From Clostridium tunisiense TJ (lineage in GTDB: Bacteria; Bacillota; Clostridia; Clostridiales; Clostridiaceae), in NCBI RefSeq assembly GCF_000300195.1, contig NZ_AMQH01000019.1, forward strand, positions 62,001 to 126,000: DNA of 64,000 nucleotides. Direction: 5' to 3'. Both the position numbers and the translations under genes were made by a program. Below the pieces are notes generated by a model, which was given only the letters and a program-made list of their open reading frames with translations, was not told where the DNA came from and made no database searches. Below are positions 9,245 to 17,822 of this stretch, piece by piece (the first letter of the stretch is position 1; the number at the start of each line of letters is the position of its first letter).

Positions 9245-10696
9245 ATGTCAGACAACAGCAAAAAATTAAGTTGGAATAACCTTGCATTAATGGCTTTTGT
9301 AAGTGTTTGGGGATTTGGAAACGTAGTAAACGGTTTTGCAACCCAAGGTATGAAAGTAGTTATTTCATGGATACTAATGTTCGCATTGTACTTTGTACCA
9401 TATGCTCTTATGGTAGGGGAAATGGGATCAACTTTTAAAGAGGGCAAAGGTGGAGTTAGTTCTTGGATTAGAACAACTTCTGGAGCTAAATTAGCTTTTT
9501 TAGCTGGATGGACATACTGGGTAGTTCACGTTCCTTACTTAGCTCAAAAACCACAAGGAGTATTAATTGCTCTAGGATGGGCTGTTAAACAAGATGGTAG
9601 TTTAGTAAAGAGTATGAATCCAATGGTATTACAATTAATATGCTTAGTTATATTCCTAGCATTCTTATGGATATCATCTAAAGGAGTAAGCTCAATAAAA
9701 AGAATTGGTACTATAGCAGGAACATCAATGTTTGTTATGTCCCTTCTTTATGTAGTATTAGCAATAGCAGCACCTGCAATAACAGATGCTCAAACATTTA
9801 GCATTGATTTTAGCATGAAAAACCTTATGCCAGATTTTAATTTTGAGTATTTAACAAGCTTAGCTATATTGGTATTTGCAGTTGGTGGATGTGAAAAGAT
9901 ATCACCATATGTTAACAATATGAAAAATCCATCAAAAGATTTCCCAAAAGGAATGATAGCACTTGCAGTGATGGTAGCTGTTACAGCTTTACTTGGAACT
10001 TTTGCAATGGGAATGATGTTTGATCCAAACAACATTCCAAAAGACTTAATGATGAATGGTGCTTATTACTCATTCCAAAAATTAGGACAATACTATGGAG
10101 TAGGCAATCTATTCTTAGTAATATATGCCCTTGCTAATATGATGGCACAAATTTCTGCATTAGCTTTCTCAATTGATGCGCCAATAAAAGTTTTATTAGC
10201 TGACGTTGATAGTAGATTTATACCAAAAGCATTAACAAAAGTTAATGAAAATGGAACACCAGTAAATGGTTATAAAATGACAGCTGTTCTTGTTGGAATT
10301 CTTATAATAGTTCCAGCCTTTGGAATAGGCGACATGACATCATTGTTTAACTGGTTATTAAGACTTAATGCGGTAGTTATGCCATTAAGATACTTATGGG
10401 TATTCTTTGCTTATATGGCATTAAAGAAGGCTGCAGAAGGAAGATTCGAATCAACTTACAAATTTACTAAAAATAAAACAGTTGGTTTCATAGTGGGATT
10501 ATGGTGCTTTGGATTTACAGCTTTTGCTTGCATCATGGGAATGTTCCCTAAAGGGGTAGAAATGTTCTCTAGCCAGTGGAAGTTCCAAATGACACTTAAT
10601 GTGTTAACTCCAGTAGTACTATTAGGATTAGGATTAATACTTCCGTTAATAGCTAGAAATTCTAATAAAGAAGAATCTAAGAGTGAGGCAGTATAA
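9245..10696 (+). CDS. APC-family amino acid permease (YjeM/GadC-like)
   Basis: 483 residues, about twelve membrane segments, no signal peptide. The N-terminal segment with GFGNVVNGFATQG corresponds to the unwound first helix of APC transporters, and EMGSTFKEGKGGVSSWI to the conserved loop after helix 2. FAVGGCEKISPYVNNMKNPSKDFPKGM at about residues 213-239 matches the helix 6-7 region. Closest in character to the YjeM/glutamate:GABA antiporter branch, so amino acid uptake or exchange is likely, but the substrate is not readable. AGGAGGAG stands before ATG 9245. Monocistronic, between its own promoter and a terminator at 10748-10793. It lies behind the NAD operon but on the other strand. Confidence 0.85.
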   Translation: MSDNSKKLSWNNLALMAFVSVWGFGNVVNGFATQGMKVVISWILMFALYFVPYALMVGEMGSTFKEGKGGVSSWIRTTSGAKLAFLAGWTYWVVHVPYLAQKPQGVLIALGWAVKQDGSLVKSMNPMVLQLICLVIFLAFLWISSKGVSSIKRIGTIAGTSMFVMSLLYVVLAIAAPAITDAQTFSIDFSMKNLMPDFNFEYLTSLAILVFAVGGCEKISPYVNNMKNPSKDFPKGMIALAVMVAVTALLGTFAMGMMFDPNNIPKDLMMNGAYYSFQKLGQYYGVGNLFLVIYALANMMAQISALAFSIDAPIKVLLADVDSRFIPKALTKVNENGTPVNGYKMTAVLVGILIIVPAFGIGDMTSLFNWLLRLNAVVMPLRYLWVFFAYMALKKAAEGRFESTYKFTKNKTVGFIVGLWCFGFTAFACIMGMFPKGVEMFSSQWKFQMTLNVLTPVVLLGLGLILPLIARNSNKEESKSEAV

Positions 10697-10747
10697 TAGT
10701 TTAAACTAGAAATGTACATGCTACTTAGATATTAATTATTAATAAAG

Positions 10748-10793
10748 AAACTCCACAGAAAAGAGAGTAAATGCTCTTAACTGTGGAGTTTTT
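10748..10793 (+). terminator. Rho-independent terminator after the permease gene
   Basis: AAACTCCACAG (10748-10758) pairs with CTGTGGAGTTT (10781-10791); an inner AAGAG/CTCTT pairing extends the hairpin; a T run follows. I see no supportable gene in the rest of the gap 10697-11060. Confidence 0.85.
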
Positions 10794-11060
10794 AATAGTA
10801 TTTTTCCTGGAAGACTATATTTACAACCTTTTTTCTTTTTATAATATATAGTAAATGCAATAATAAAACTGGTGCTAATATGAAATCTGTAGATGCGATT
10901 CCTATAGTTGGAAAAAAGTTTGTTGCTGTGAGAGAAAGGATTGTAATAAATATTTTAATTAAAATATAGAAGTATATGGAAAAAAACAATTAAATAACGA
11001 CTATTGTTTAGTTCTAACGCATAATATATAATAGATAACTAATTTTATCTGGAGGATATT

Positions 11061-11336
11061 GTGGAAAGAAAGCTTATGAATGGAAAAGTTTATAAGGAGA
11101 TTGATTTTGAGGAAGTATTAAGCAGTCATAGTGGGCAAAGCGATATATTTTATCACGTATTTTATGGTACTGTGGATTGGAACAAAGATGGTAATGAACA
11201 AAAGGCTATATGTATTTTCATGAAATATAACGGTAAGGTAAATGTATTATCTCCAGCTAATGTTCTAATTAGCGATTTATTCAAAGTTGAAGAGGCAATT
11301 GCAAAGGTTAAGCAAAGAAATTTGATTTTGAATTAA
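11061..11336 (+). CDS. small protein of unknown function
   Basis: 91 residues, soluble, no signal peptide or membrane segment. I do not recognise the family. Start is GTG 11061 with CTGGAGGA 4 to 11 bases upstream, a convincing ribosome binding site. The protein has a mixed alpha/beta pattern: hydrophobic strands around YHVFYGTVDW, AICIFMKY and NVLSPAN, and a helix EEAIAKVKQ near the end. It stands alone, with a terminator at 11399-11443. Confidence 0.65.
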   Translation: MERKLMNGKVYKEIDFEEVLSSHSGQSDIFYHVFYGTVDWNKDGNEQKAICIFMKYNGKVNVLSPANVLISDLFKVEEAIAKVKQRNLILN

Positions 11337-11398
11337 CTCCAAATAGAATTGGAGTAAAAATTCATACTGATAAAAGTAAAAGAAAAATTTCATTAGAT

Positions 11399-11443
11399 AA
11401 AAGCTCTATGTAATCCTTAGTAATAAGATTATGTAGAGTTTTT
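11399..11443 (+). terminator. terminator after the small unknown gene
   Basis: AAAAGCTCTATGTAAT (11399-11414) pairs, with two G-U pairs, with ATTATGTAGAGTTTTT (11428-11443). The remaining gap 11444-11783 is AT-rich, and I see no gene or clear promoter there. Confidence 0.7.
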
Positions 11444-11783
11444 AATTTTTCAAGTGAATTAATATATTAACTAGAAAGTTAGTTTTGCGCTAGTTGTGGA
11501 ATAATATAGAAAAAATATGTTATAATTTTTATTGATATCAAAGAAAATAACCACTTCAGTATTTAAAATTAATAATAGTACTTATAGTACCTGTACATTA
11601 TTAGAAATTGTAGAGGAGTTAAGAGGAATAACTTTTATTTTACACAAAAGCACGCCAATAACAAACATAAACATAATAGTAGTTGGGAAAAATTTATGTT
11701 ATTAGATATAATTTTATATTATTAACAATCAATGTAGTTTAAATAAAAGCAAAAATAACAATAAAATTTATAGGGGGAAAGAC

Positions 11784-12989
11784 ATGATAAATACAGTAAA
11801 TATAAGTAATGAAGTGTATTACATAGGAGTAAATGACAGAGAAACCTATCTGTTTGAAAACTTATGGCCCTTAGATAAAGGAGTTTCATATAACTCTTAT
11901 TTAATTAGTGATGAAAAAATAGCAATAATAGATACTGTTAAGAATACAAAAATTGATACTTTTATTGAGAAGATAGAAGGTCTTATTAATGGTAAATCTA
12001 TTGATTATCTAATCATTAATCATATGGAGCCAGATCACTCTGGAGCTATAAAAGAAGTAACTGAAAAATATCCAGACATTACTATAGTTGGTAATAAGAA
12101 AACCTTTGAAATTTTAGAGAGCTTTTATGGTGCAATGGAAAATTACCTTATAGTAGAAGATGGGGATACCTTAAGCCTAGGGACTCATGTGCTAAAGTTT
12201 TATTTAACACCTATGATTCACTGGCCAGAAACTATGATGACATATGACATGAAAGATAATATTGTTTTTTCTGGGGATGCTTTTGGTGGATTCGGAACCT
12301 TAGATGGTGGGATTTTCGATGATGAAATAAATCTAGAGTTTTACACAGATGAGATTAGACGTTATTATTCTAATATTGTTGGAAAGTATGGAGCTATGGT
12401 TCAAAAAGCTTTAAAAAAGTTAAGAGATGCAGATGTTGATATTAAAGTTGTTGCACCTACTCATGGTCCTGTATGGAGGAACACCCCAGCTACTATTATA
12501 GAATATTATGATTTATGGTCAAAGGGAGAAGCTGAAGAGGGGGTTGTTATCGTATATGGTTCTATGTATGGCAACACTCAAAAAATGGCGGATTTTATGG
12601 CAAGGGAACTTTCGAAGCTTGGGATTAAGAATATCCGTATATATGATGCTTCTAAAACTCATGTCTCATATATAATTAGTGATATTTGGAGGTTTAAAGG
12701 TGTAATATTAGGAAGTTGTGCTTACAATACAGGGTTATTTCCTGCTATGGAAACTGTAATACATAAGATTGAAAGTTCTCAACTTAAAAATAGATATCTA
12801 GGCATTTTTGGAACCTCTACCTGGAGTGGAGGTGGTGTCTCTAATTTGAATTTGTTTGCTCAAAGAATAAAATGGCAACAAGTAGGGATTTCTGTGGAGG
12901 CAAAATCATCTCCTAAGGAGGAAAATTATCAGGCATGCACTAATATTGCAGCTGAAATGGCCCAAAAACTCATAATTGGGAGAGTTTAG
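11784..12989 (+). CDS. fprA: flavodiiron protein (A-type flavoprotein)
   Basis: 401 residues. Flavodiiron proteins reduce O2 to water, or NO to N2O, and protect anaerobes. The N-terminal metallo-beta-lactamase-like domain (1-250) has the diiron ligands NHMEPDHSG at about 79-87, HWPET at about 147, SGDAFGGFG at about 165, and PTHGPVW at about 226-232. The C-terminal flavodoxin-like domain starts at about residue 254 with IVYGSMYGNTQKMA for FMN phosphate and has GSCAYN and GTSTWSGGG loops. There is no extra rubredoxin domain. Start ATG 11784 follows AGGGGGAAAG. Monocistronic, with a terminator at 13022-13053. Confidence 0.93.
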   Translation: MINTVNISNEVYYIGVNDRETYLFENLWPLDKGVSYNSYLISDEKIAIIDTVKNTKIDTFIEKIEGLINGKSIDYLIINHMEPDHSGAIKEVTEKYPDITIVGNKKTFEILESFYGAMENYLIVEDGDTLSLGTHVLKFYLTPMIHWPETMMTYDMKDNIVFSGDAFGGFGTLDGGIFDDEINLEFYTDEIRRYYSNIVGKYGAMVQKALKKLRDADVDIKVVAPTHGPVWRNTPATIIEYYDLWSKGEAEEGVVIVYGSMYGNTQKMADFMARELSKLGIKNIRIYDASKTHVSYIISDIWRFKGVILGSCAYNTGLFPAMETVIHKIESSQLKNRYLGIFGTSTWSGGGVSNLNLFAQRIKWQQVGISVEAKSSPKEENYQACTNIAAEMAQKLIIGRV

Positions 12990-13021
12990 TCCCTTAAAAG
13001 TAAAGCTACTAAAAATTTTAC

Positions 13022-13053
13022 AAAAGAGCTATTGGCTTCAATAGCTCTTTTAT
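13022..13053 (+). terminator. Rho-independent terminator after fprA
   Basis: A 13-bp perfect stem AAAAGAGCTATTG (13022-13034 with 13039-13051) with loop GCTT and a T-rich end. Confidence 0.9.
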
Positions 13054-13240
13054 TAATTTTCAGATTATTGTAGCCAGTGGCATAAGTTTAATAAAATAAT
13101 CCTATAATATATAAGCGTCAGGCAATAATTAATATATTATAATAACTAATGTGATGTTATAATAATTAAGCGGAGATTTATCTAATAAAAAACTATTTAT
13201 GTAGTGAGTATAAAAGTACAGGGGGGATAAGGAGTATATT

Positions 13241-16200
13241 ATGGTATGTAGAAAAGTTACAAAAGTAAAATTTGCTGTATTGTTGATAGCAACACTTACA
13301 ATCTTGTTATTAATAATTAAAAATAGTGCAAATGTTAATAGTACAAGCAAAGATGTACCTACAGCTGAAAATGGGGTTCTAGATTTACGGCAATGGAGCT
13401 TTAAAGAAGATGGAATGTTGAGAGTGGATGGTCAGTGGGAGTTCTATGAAAATCAAATTCTTTGGCCAAAGGATTTTGAAAACAATGGGCTAAGGAATTT
13501 TAAGTATGCTAATATTCCAGGGGTATTTCCTAATCAAGGGTATGGTACATATAGGGTGAAATTGCTTTTTAGTGATGAGGAAGAGCTCTTTTCTATCAAA
13601 ATAGACTTTATTCAAAGTGCATATAAACTTTGGGCTAATAATCATGAAGTAATGTTGGCCGGAAAAGTAGGAAAAGATAAAGAAGAAATGGTGCCGGAAC
13701 TAGCTCCAAAGTTAGGTTTTTTTCATACTGAAAAGGGTGAGGCATATCTTACCTTACAGGTAAGTAATTTTTATAATAATTATGGTTTTATAGATACTAT
13801 ACTATTAGGAACTTCAAATCAAATAAAAGCTTATGGAGATAAAAAATTAGCCTTTGATTTATTCCTTTTTGGGTGCTCCGTGATAGCTGCAATTTATAGT
13901 CTGGGAATATTTCATATTAGAAGAAAAGATAAAGCTTCCCTATATTTCGCAATAGTATGTATAATAGTTGCTATTAGAACTATTTTTGTAGGTGAGGGCT
14001 TTTTATTATCCTTATTTCCTAGTTTTGGATATGTGATTTCAGGAAAAATAAAGGTACTAACCTTTTATTTATATATTCCATTCATAGTTTTATTTATAAA
14101 CTACTGTTATGGAGGTATCTTGTCAGAAAAGCTTATGAAATTATCTAATTGGTCCATTGTAATATATACGGCTATAGTAATATTTTTTCCCTATGGTGTG
14201 TACTTGGATTATATAATTCCTTTCGAAATATTTGCATTATTTATGCTTGGTCATATGATCATTAAAATTTCTAAATTATATTTTAAAAATGAACAAAGTG
14301 AATACATAGCTGTAGCAGGGCTTTTTGCTTTGTTTATAGTAAGAATTAATGATATTTTATATGAGTATAGCATTATAATAACAGGATCATTTGCAGCATT
14401 AGGAATTTTGGCTTTTATACTAGCAAATTATTTTGTTTTAGCGGAAAGTCAAGGTATGGCATTTTCAAAAGTTGAAGATACAAGTGAAAATCTTAAAACA
14501 TTAAATAAATTAAAAGATGAATTTTTAGCAGTAACTTCTCATGAATTAAAAACACCTTTAAATGGAATTATAGGTCTTTCAGAAACACTTGTAAGTAATG
14601 ATAGTACTGGGCTGGATTACAATGGAATATCTGACTTGAATTTGATTAATTCTAGTGCAAAGAGGTTATCGAATTTGGTCAACGACATGCTAATATTTTC
14701 TAGCCTTAAAAATAATGAAATAAAGCTACAAAGAAAACCAGTAAATGTTAGAAAAATTGTAGATATGGTCATTAAGTTTTCAGAGGCTTATAGCAATAAC
14801 AAAAATGTCTCGATATGGAATTTGATGGATATCAATACACCGAATGTATTTGGTGATGAAAATAGGATTCAACAGATTTTTCATAACTTAATAGGCAATG
14901 CAGTGAAGTTTACCCATGAAGGGGAAATTACTATTGGATATAATATACAGGATGAATTTTTGCAAGTCTATGTTGAAGATACAGGAATTGGAATTGCTGA
15001 AGAGAAAATTCATAAAATTTTTGACCTTTATGAGCAAGTAGAAGGGATTTCAGAAAAGTATGGTGGGACAGGACTGGGGTTATATATAACTAAAAAGATA
15101 GTAGAACTTCATGGTGGTACCATCACTGTAGCATCAAAGATTGAAAAGGGAACCAAATTTGTTTTTACACTTCCCTTATATACACAGGAAAGTATGGAGG
15201 AATGTGTAGACTGTAGAGCACTAGAAGATATAGAAGTGAAAAAAAATGATAAAATACAAAAAACACATATGTATAAGGTATCAAAGAATGATAATAATGA
15301 GTATAATCAAATGTTATATCCAAGTTACCTAAAGGGCTTAGAAGAAGGTAAAAATATTAATGATTATATAAACTATAAAGAAAAATATAACTTAAATACT
15401 GATACATTAAGGAAACATAAAATACTAATAGTTGATGATGAGTATGTAAATATAAAAGTATTAAGAAATCATTTTTCAATGGATAAGTACATAATACTAG
15501 AAGCTTTTAACGGAAAAGAGGCACTTTTATTAATAGAAGAACATAAGGATTTAGATTTAGTAATCCTTGATATGATGATGCCAGACTTTTTAGGCTATGA
15601 AGTTTGTGAGGTTATTAGGAAAAGTTACTCACTTTTCCAACTGCCTGTTTTAATAATGACTGCTGATAATAGTCTAGAAAACTTAGTGTTATCCTTCCAA
15701 TGTGGAGCTAATGATTATTTAAAGAAACCTTTTAATAAATATGAACTAAATTCCAGAGTTAATACCTTATTAACCTTAAAGGACTCTGTAGGAAAAGCCT
15801 TAAGTTTAACTGAGGAGATAACAATTGCGAATGAACAGGTGGAAAATTTAAGTCTTAATAATGAAAGAACAACTAAAAGAGTAGAGGAACTTATTGAGTA
15901 TGAAAATTTGAGAACGGAATTCTTTGCCAATATATCTCATGAACTTAGGACACCATTAAATGTAATTTCAAGCACCATACAATTATTATCCTCATTAGAT
16001 AAGTCAAGAAGTCTAAGGGATGAAAAAATTCAGTATTATTTTTCTATAATGAACCAAAATTCTCTTAGGTTATTAAGATTAATAAATAACCTTATAGATA
16101 CAACAAAAGTAGAAGGTGGATATATTAATCTGAATTTATGCAATGGTGATATAGTTTATATAATAGAAGAAATATCACAATCTGTAGCAGAATACATAAA

Positions 16201-16699
16201 AACCCATGAAATAACACTTATTTTTGATACAGAAGTGGAAGAAAAAATCATAGCTTTTGATGAAGAGAAGATAGAGAGAATTATCTTAAATATCTTGTCA
16301 AATTCAATAAAATTTACACCTAAAAATGGAACGATTTTTGTTAATATTTATGATAAGGGTGACTTTATAGAAATATCTATAAAAGATACAGGCATAGGTA
16401 TTCCTAAAGATAAATTAGAGTTTATTTTTCAACGATTTGCTCAAATAGATAAATCAACTACAAGGCAAAATGAAGGAAGCGGTATAGGCCTTGCTCTTGT
16501 AAAATCTTTAGTGGAAATGCACGGAGGAAAAATTTCTGTAAATAGTGAAATTAATAAAGGAAGTGAATTCACTATTTCACTTCCAGTAAGGGTATTAAGC
16601 CAGGAGGAAGAAAAACATAATATAATTAGCAAAGAAGTAGCTAGATCAAAATACGAGGAACGATTGTATATAGAGTTTTCAGATATATATTCTAAATAA
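13241..16699 (+). CDS. hybrid sensor kinase: 7TM-DISM sensor, kinase, receiver, second kinase
   Basis: 1152 residues. Order: membrane anchor about 9-27; extracellular beta domain about 45-190 of the 7TMR-DISM type (QWSFKEDGMLRVDGQWEFY, YGTYRVKL); seven membrane segments about 203-400; first HisKA with His434 in SHELKTPLNGIIGL; first ATPase domain with NLIGNAVKFT, DTGIGI and GGTGLGLY; receiver domain about 725-845 with the DD acidic pair and phosphorylatable Asp777 in VILDMMMPD; coiled coil; second HisKA with His900 in SHELRTPLNVISS; second ATPase domain with NILSNSIKFT, DTGIGIPKD and GSGIGLAL. No output domain and no adjacent response regulator, so its partner is elsewhere. SD ATAAGGAG precedes ATG. 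The terminator is at 16762-16790. Confidence 0.92.
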   Translation: MVCRKVTKVKFAVLLIATLTILLLIIKNSANVNSTSKDVPTAENGVLDLRQWSFKEDGMLRVDGQWEFYENQILWPKDFENNGLRNFKYANIPGVFPNQGYGTYRVKLLFSDEEELFSIKIDFIQSAYKLWANNHEVMLAGKVGKDKEEMVPELAPKLGFFHTEKGEAYLTLQVSNFYNNYGFIDTILLGTSNQIKAYGDKKLAFDLFLFGCSVIAAIYSLGIFHIRRKDKASLYFAIVCIIVAIRTIFVGEGFLLSLFPSFGYVISGKIKVLTFYLYIPFIVLFINYCYGGILSEKLMKLSNWSIVIYTAIVIFFPYGVYLDYIIPFEIFALFMLGHMIIKISKLYFKNEQSEYIAVAGLFALFIVRINDILYEYSIIITGSFAALGILAFILANYFVLAESQGMAFSKVEDTSENLKTLNKLKDEFLAVTSHELKTPLNGIIGLSETLVSNDSTGLDYNGISDLNLINSSAKRLSNLVNDMLIFSSLKNNEIKLQRKPVNVRKIVDMVIKFSEAYSNNKNVSIWNLMDINTPNVFGDENRIQQIFHNLIGNAVKFTHEGEITIGYNIQDEFLQVYVEDTGIGIAEEKIHKIFDLYEQVEGISEKYGGTGLGLYITKKIVELHGGTITVASKIEKGTKFVFTLPLYTQESMEECVDCRALEDIEVKKNDKIQKTHMYKVSKNDNNEYNQMLYPSYLKGLEEGKNINDYINYKEKYNLNTDTLRKHKILIVDDEYVNIKVLRNHFSMDKYIILEAFNGKEALLLIEEHKDLDLVILDMMMPDFLGYEVCEVIRKSYSLFQLPVLIMTADNSLENLVLSFQCGANDYLKKPFNKYELNSRVNTLLTLKDSVGKALSLTEEITIANEQVENLSLNNERTTKRVEELIEYENLRTEFFANISHELRTPLNVISSTIQLLSSLDKSRSLRDEKIQYYFSIMNQNSLRLLRLINNLIDTTKVEGGYINLNLCNGDIVYIIEEISQSVAEYIKTHEITLIFDTEVEEKIIAFDEEKIERIILNILSNSIKFTPKNGTIFVNIYDKGDFIEISIKDTGIGIPKDKLEFIFQRFAQIDKSTTRQNEGSGIGLALVKSLVEMHGGKISVNSEINKGSEFTISLPVRVLSQEEEKHNIISKEVARSKYEERLYIEFSDIYSK

Positions 16700-16761
16700 A
16701 CTATTATTTTGAATAAGGAGAGTATTTAGTATATAAAATATATTATAAATTATTGTGGATT

Positions 16762-16791
16762 AAAACTCCCATCTTTAAGATGGGAGTTTTT
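16762..16791 (+). terminator. Rho-independent terminator after the hybrid kinase gene
   Basis: AAAACTCCCATC and its complement (16762-16773 with 16779-16790) around loop TTTAA, followed by T. Confidence 0.9.
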
Positions 16792-16958
16792 GTTAGTAAT
16801 AATTTGGCCATAAAGATGCTGAGTGGATTAGTGTTTGACTCGTTATCAAGGGTTGGAATGAAAAGTACATTAAGATTGATGATAAGTTCATAAAAACATA
16901 AGACAAAATTAATGGAATTACCATAGAAATATAAATGAACAAATAGTTAAATTTTTAG

Positions 16959-17051
16959 CAAGGTATTGGTGGATTACTTGCAATTATTTCAATATTCTTT
17001 AAGGAAAATAATAAATATTCCCTAATAGTATTTCTGATTTTATTTGCTTAA
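16959..17051 (+). pseudogene. possible decayed end of a small membrane protein gene
   Basis: In the 646-base gap 16700-17345 one frame reads QGIGGLLAIISIFFKENNKY followed by SLIVFLILFA and TAA, a plausible two-segment membrane C-terminus, but it is preceded directly by TAG and has no start or ribosome binding site. A neighbouring stretch 16850-16895 also reads coding-like. It may be a gene remnant, or chance in AT-rich DNA. Confidence 0.2.
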
Positions 17052-17255
17052 ATACAATAAAAGGTATATTTATATATATAAACTCTAGTAAAAATGGGAT
17101 AATTATTAATTTTTAAATCCTTAGAAGGCCCCATAATTTATTTAGATTGAATTGTCAATTATAAAAAAATCATTTAATTTTAGTTGTTGAAGGAATAAAA
17201 TAATTAAAAATCAAAAATGATAAAATTGTAAAAATATAAACTTGTTTTTGTAAAC

Positions 17256-17273
17256 TTGTGAATATTTTCACTA
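17256..17273 (+). promoter_or_regulatory. candidate Rex operator of the hydrogenase operon
   Basis: TTGTGAATATTTTCACTA matches the Rex consensus TTGTGAA-N4-TTCACAA in all but one position. It lies directly upstream of the -35 element at 17274. Rex is the NADH/NAD+ sensing repressor of Firmicutes, and an NADH-linked hydrogenase is a logical target. The factor assignment is inference. Confidence 0.6.
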
Positions 17274-17302
17274 TTGCAATGTTGTGGAGTATATTATAAT
17301 AT
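17274..17302 (+). promoter_or_regulatory. candidate promoter of the hydrogenase operon
   Basis: -35 TTGCAA (17274-17279); -10 either TATAAT (17295-17300, spacer 15) or TAATAT (17297-17302, spacer 17). The first gene starts at 17346. Confidence 0.5.
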
Positions 17303-17345
17303 AAATTTGTGATAATAATTTAACAATATTTCAGGGGGGAAAATA

Positions 17346-17822
17346 ATGAATAAGACATTTGATTATAGTGCCTTAGACAGAATATTAGAAAATCATGATT
17401 ATAAAGCAAGCAGTATAATTGCAATATTACAAGATACTCAAGAAGCATATAGATATTTACCAAAGGAAGTATTCGCATATCTTTCAGAAAAGCTTCACAT
17501 TAGTAGAGCCAAAATTTACAGTGTTGCTACATTTTATGAAAACTTTTCACTTGAACCAAGAGGGGAATATGTAATAAAAGTGTGTGATGGAACGGCATGT
17601 CACGTAAGAAAGTCTATTCCAATATTAGATAAGTTAAGAAAAGAGCTTGGTCTTTCAGACGTAAAAACAACTACTGACGACTTAATGTTTACTGTGGAAA
17701 CGGTTTCTTGCCTTGGCGCCTGTGGACTTGCTCCAGTTATAACAGTTAATGAAAAAGTTCATCCTGCTATGACTCCAGAAAAAGTTGCAGAACTTCTAAA
17801 AACTTTAAAGGAGGTAAAATAA
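17346..17822 (+). CDS. hydC: NuoE-like [2Fe-2S] subunit of NADH-linked hydrogenase
   Basis: 158 residues. It has the helical N-terminal region of NuoE/HydC (ASSIIAILQDTQEAYRYLP) and a thioredoxin-like fold with four cluster cysteines: CDGTACH at about 79-84 and CLGACGLAPV at about 120-124. The role is to pass electrons between the flavin subunit and the iron-sulfur chain. SD GGGGGGAAA precedes ATG 17346. It is the first gene of a four-gene operon and is followed without gap by the NuoF-like gene. Length and cysteine spacing are normal. Confidence 0.93.
   Translation: MNKTFDYSALDRILENHDYKASSIIAILQDTQEAYRYLPKEVFAYLSEKLHISRAKIYSVATFYENFSLEPRGEYVIKVCDGTACHVRKSIPILDKLRKELGLSDVKTTTDDLMFTVETVSCLGACGLAPVITVNEKVHPAMTPEKVAELLKTLKEVK

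Noticed and set aside
10792-10989. Minus-strand ORF of 65 codons, hydrophobic
   Set aside because: It starts at TTG without a ribosome binding site, and its start of composition follows AT-rich DNA. Probably chance.
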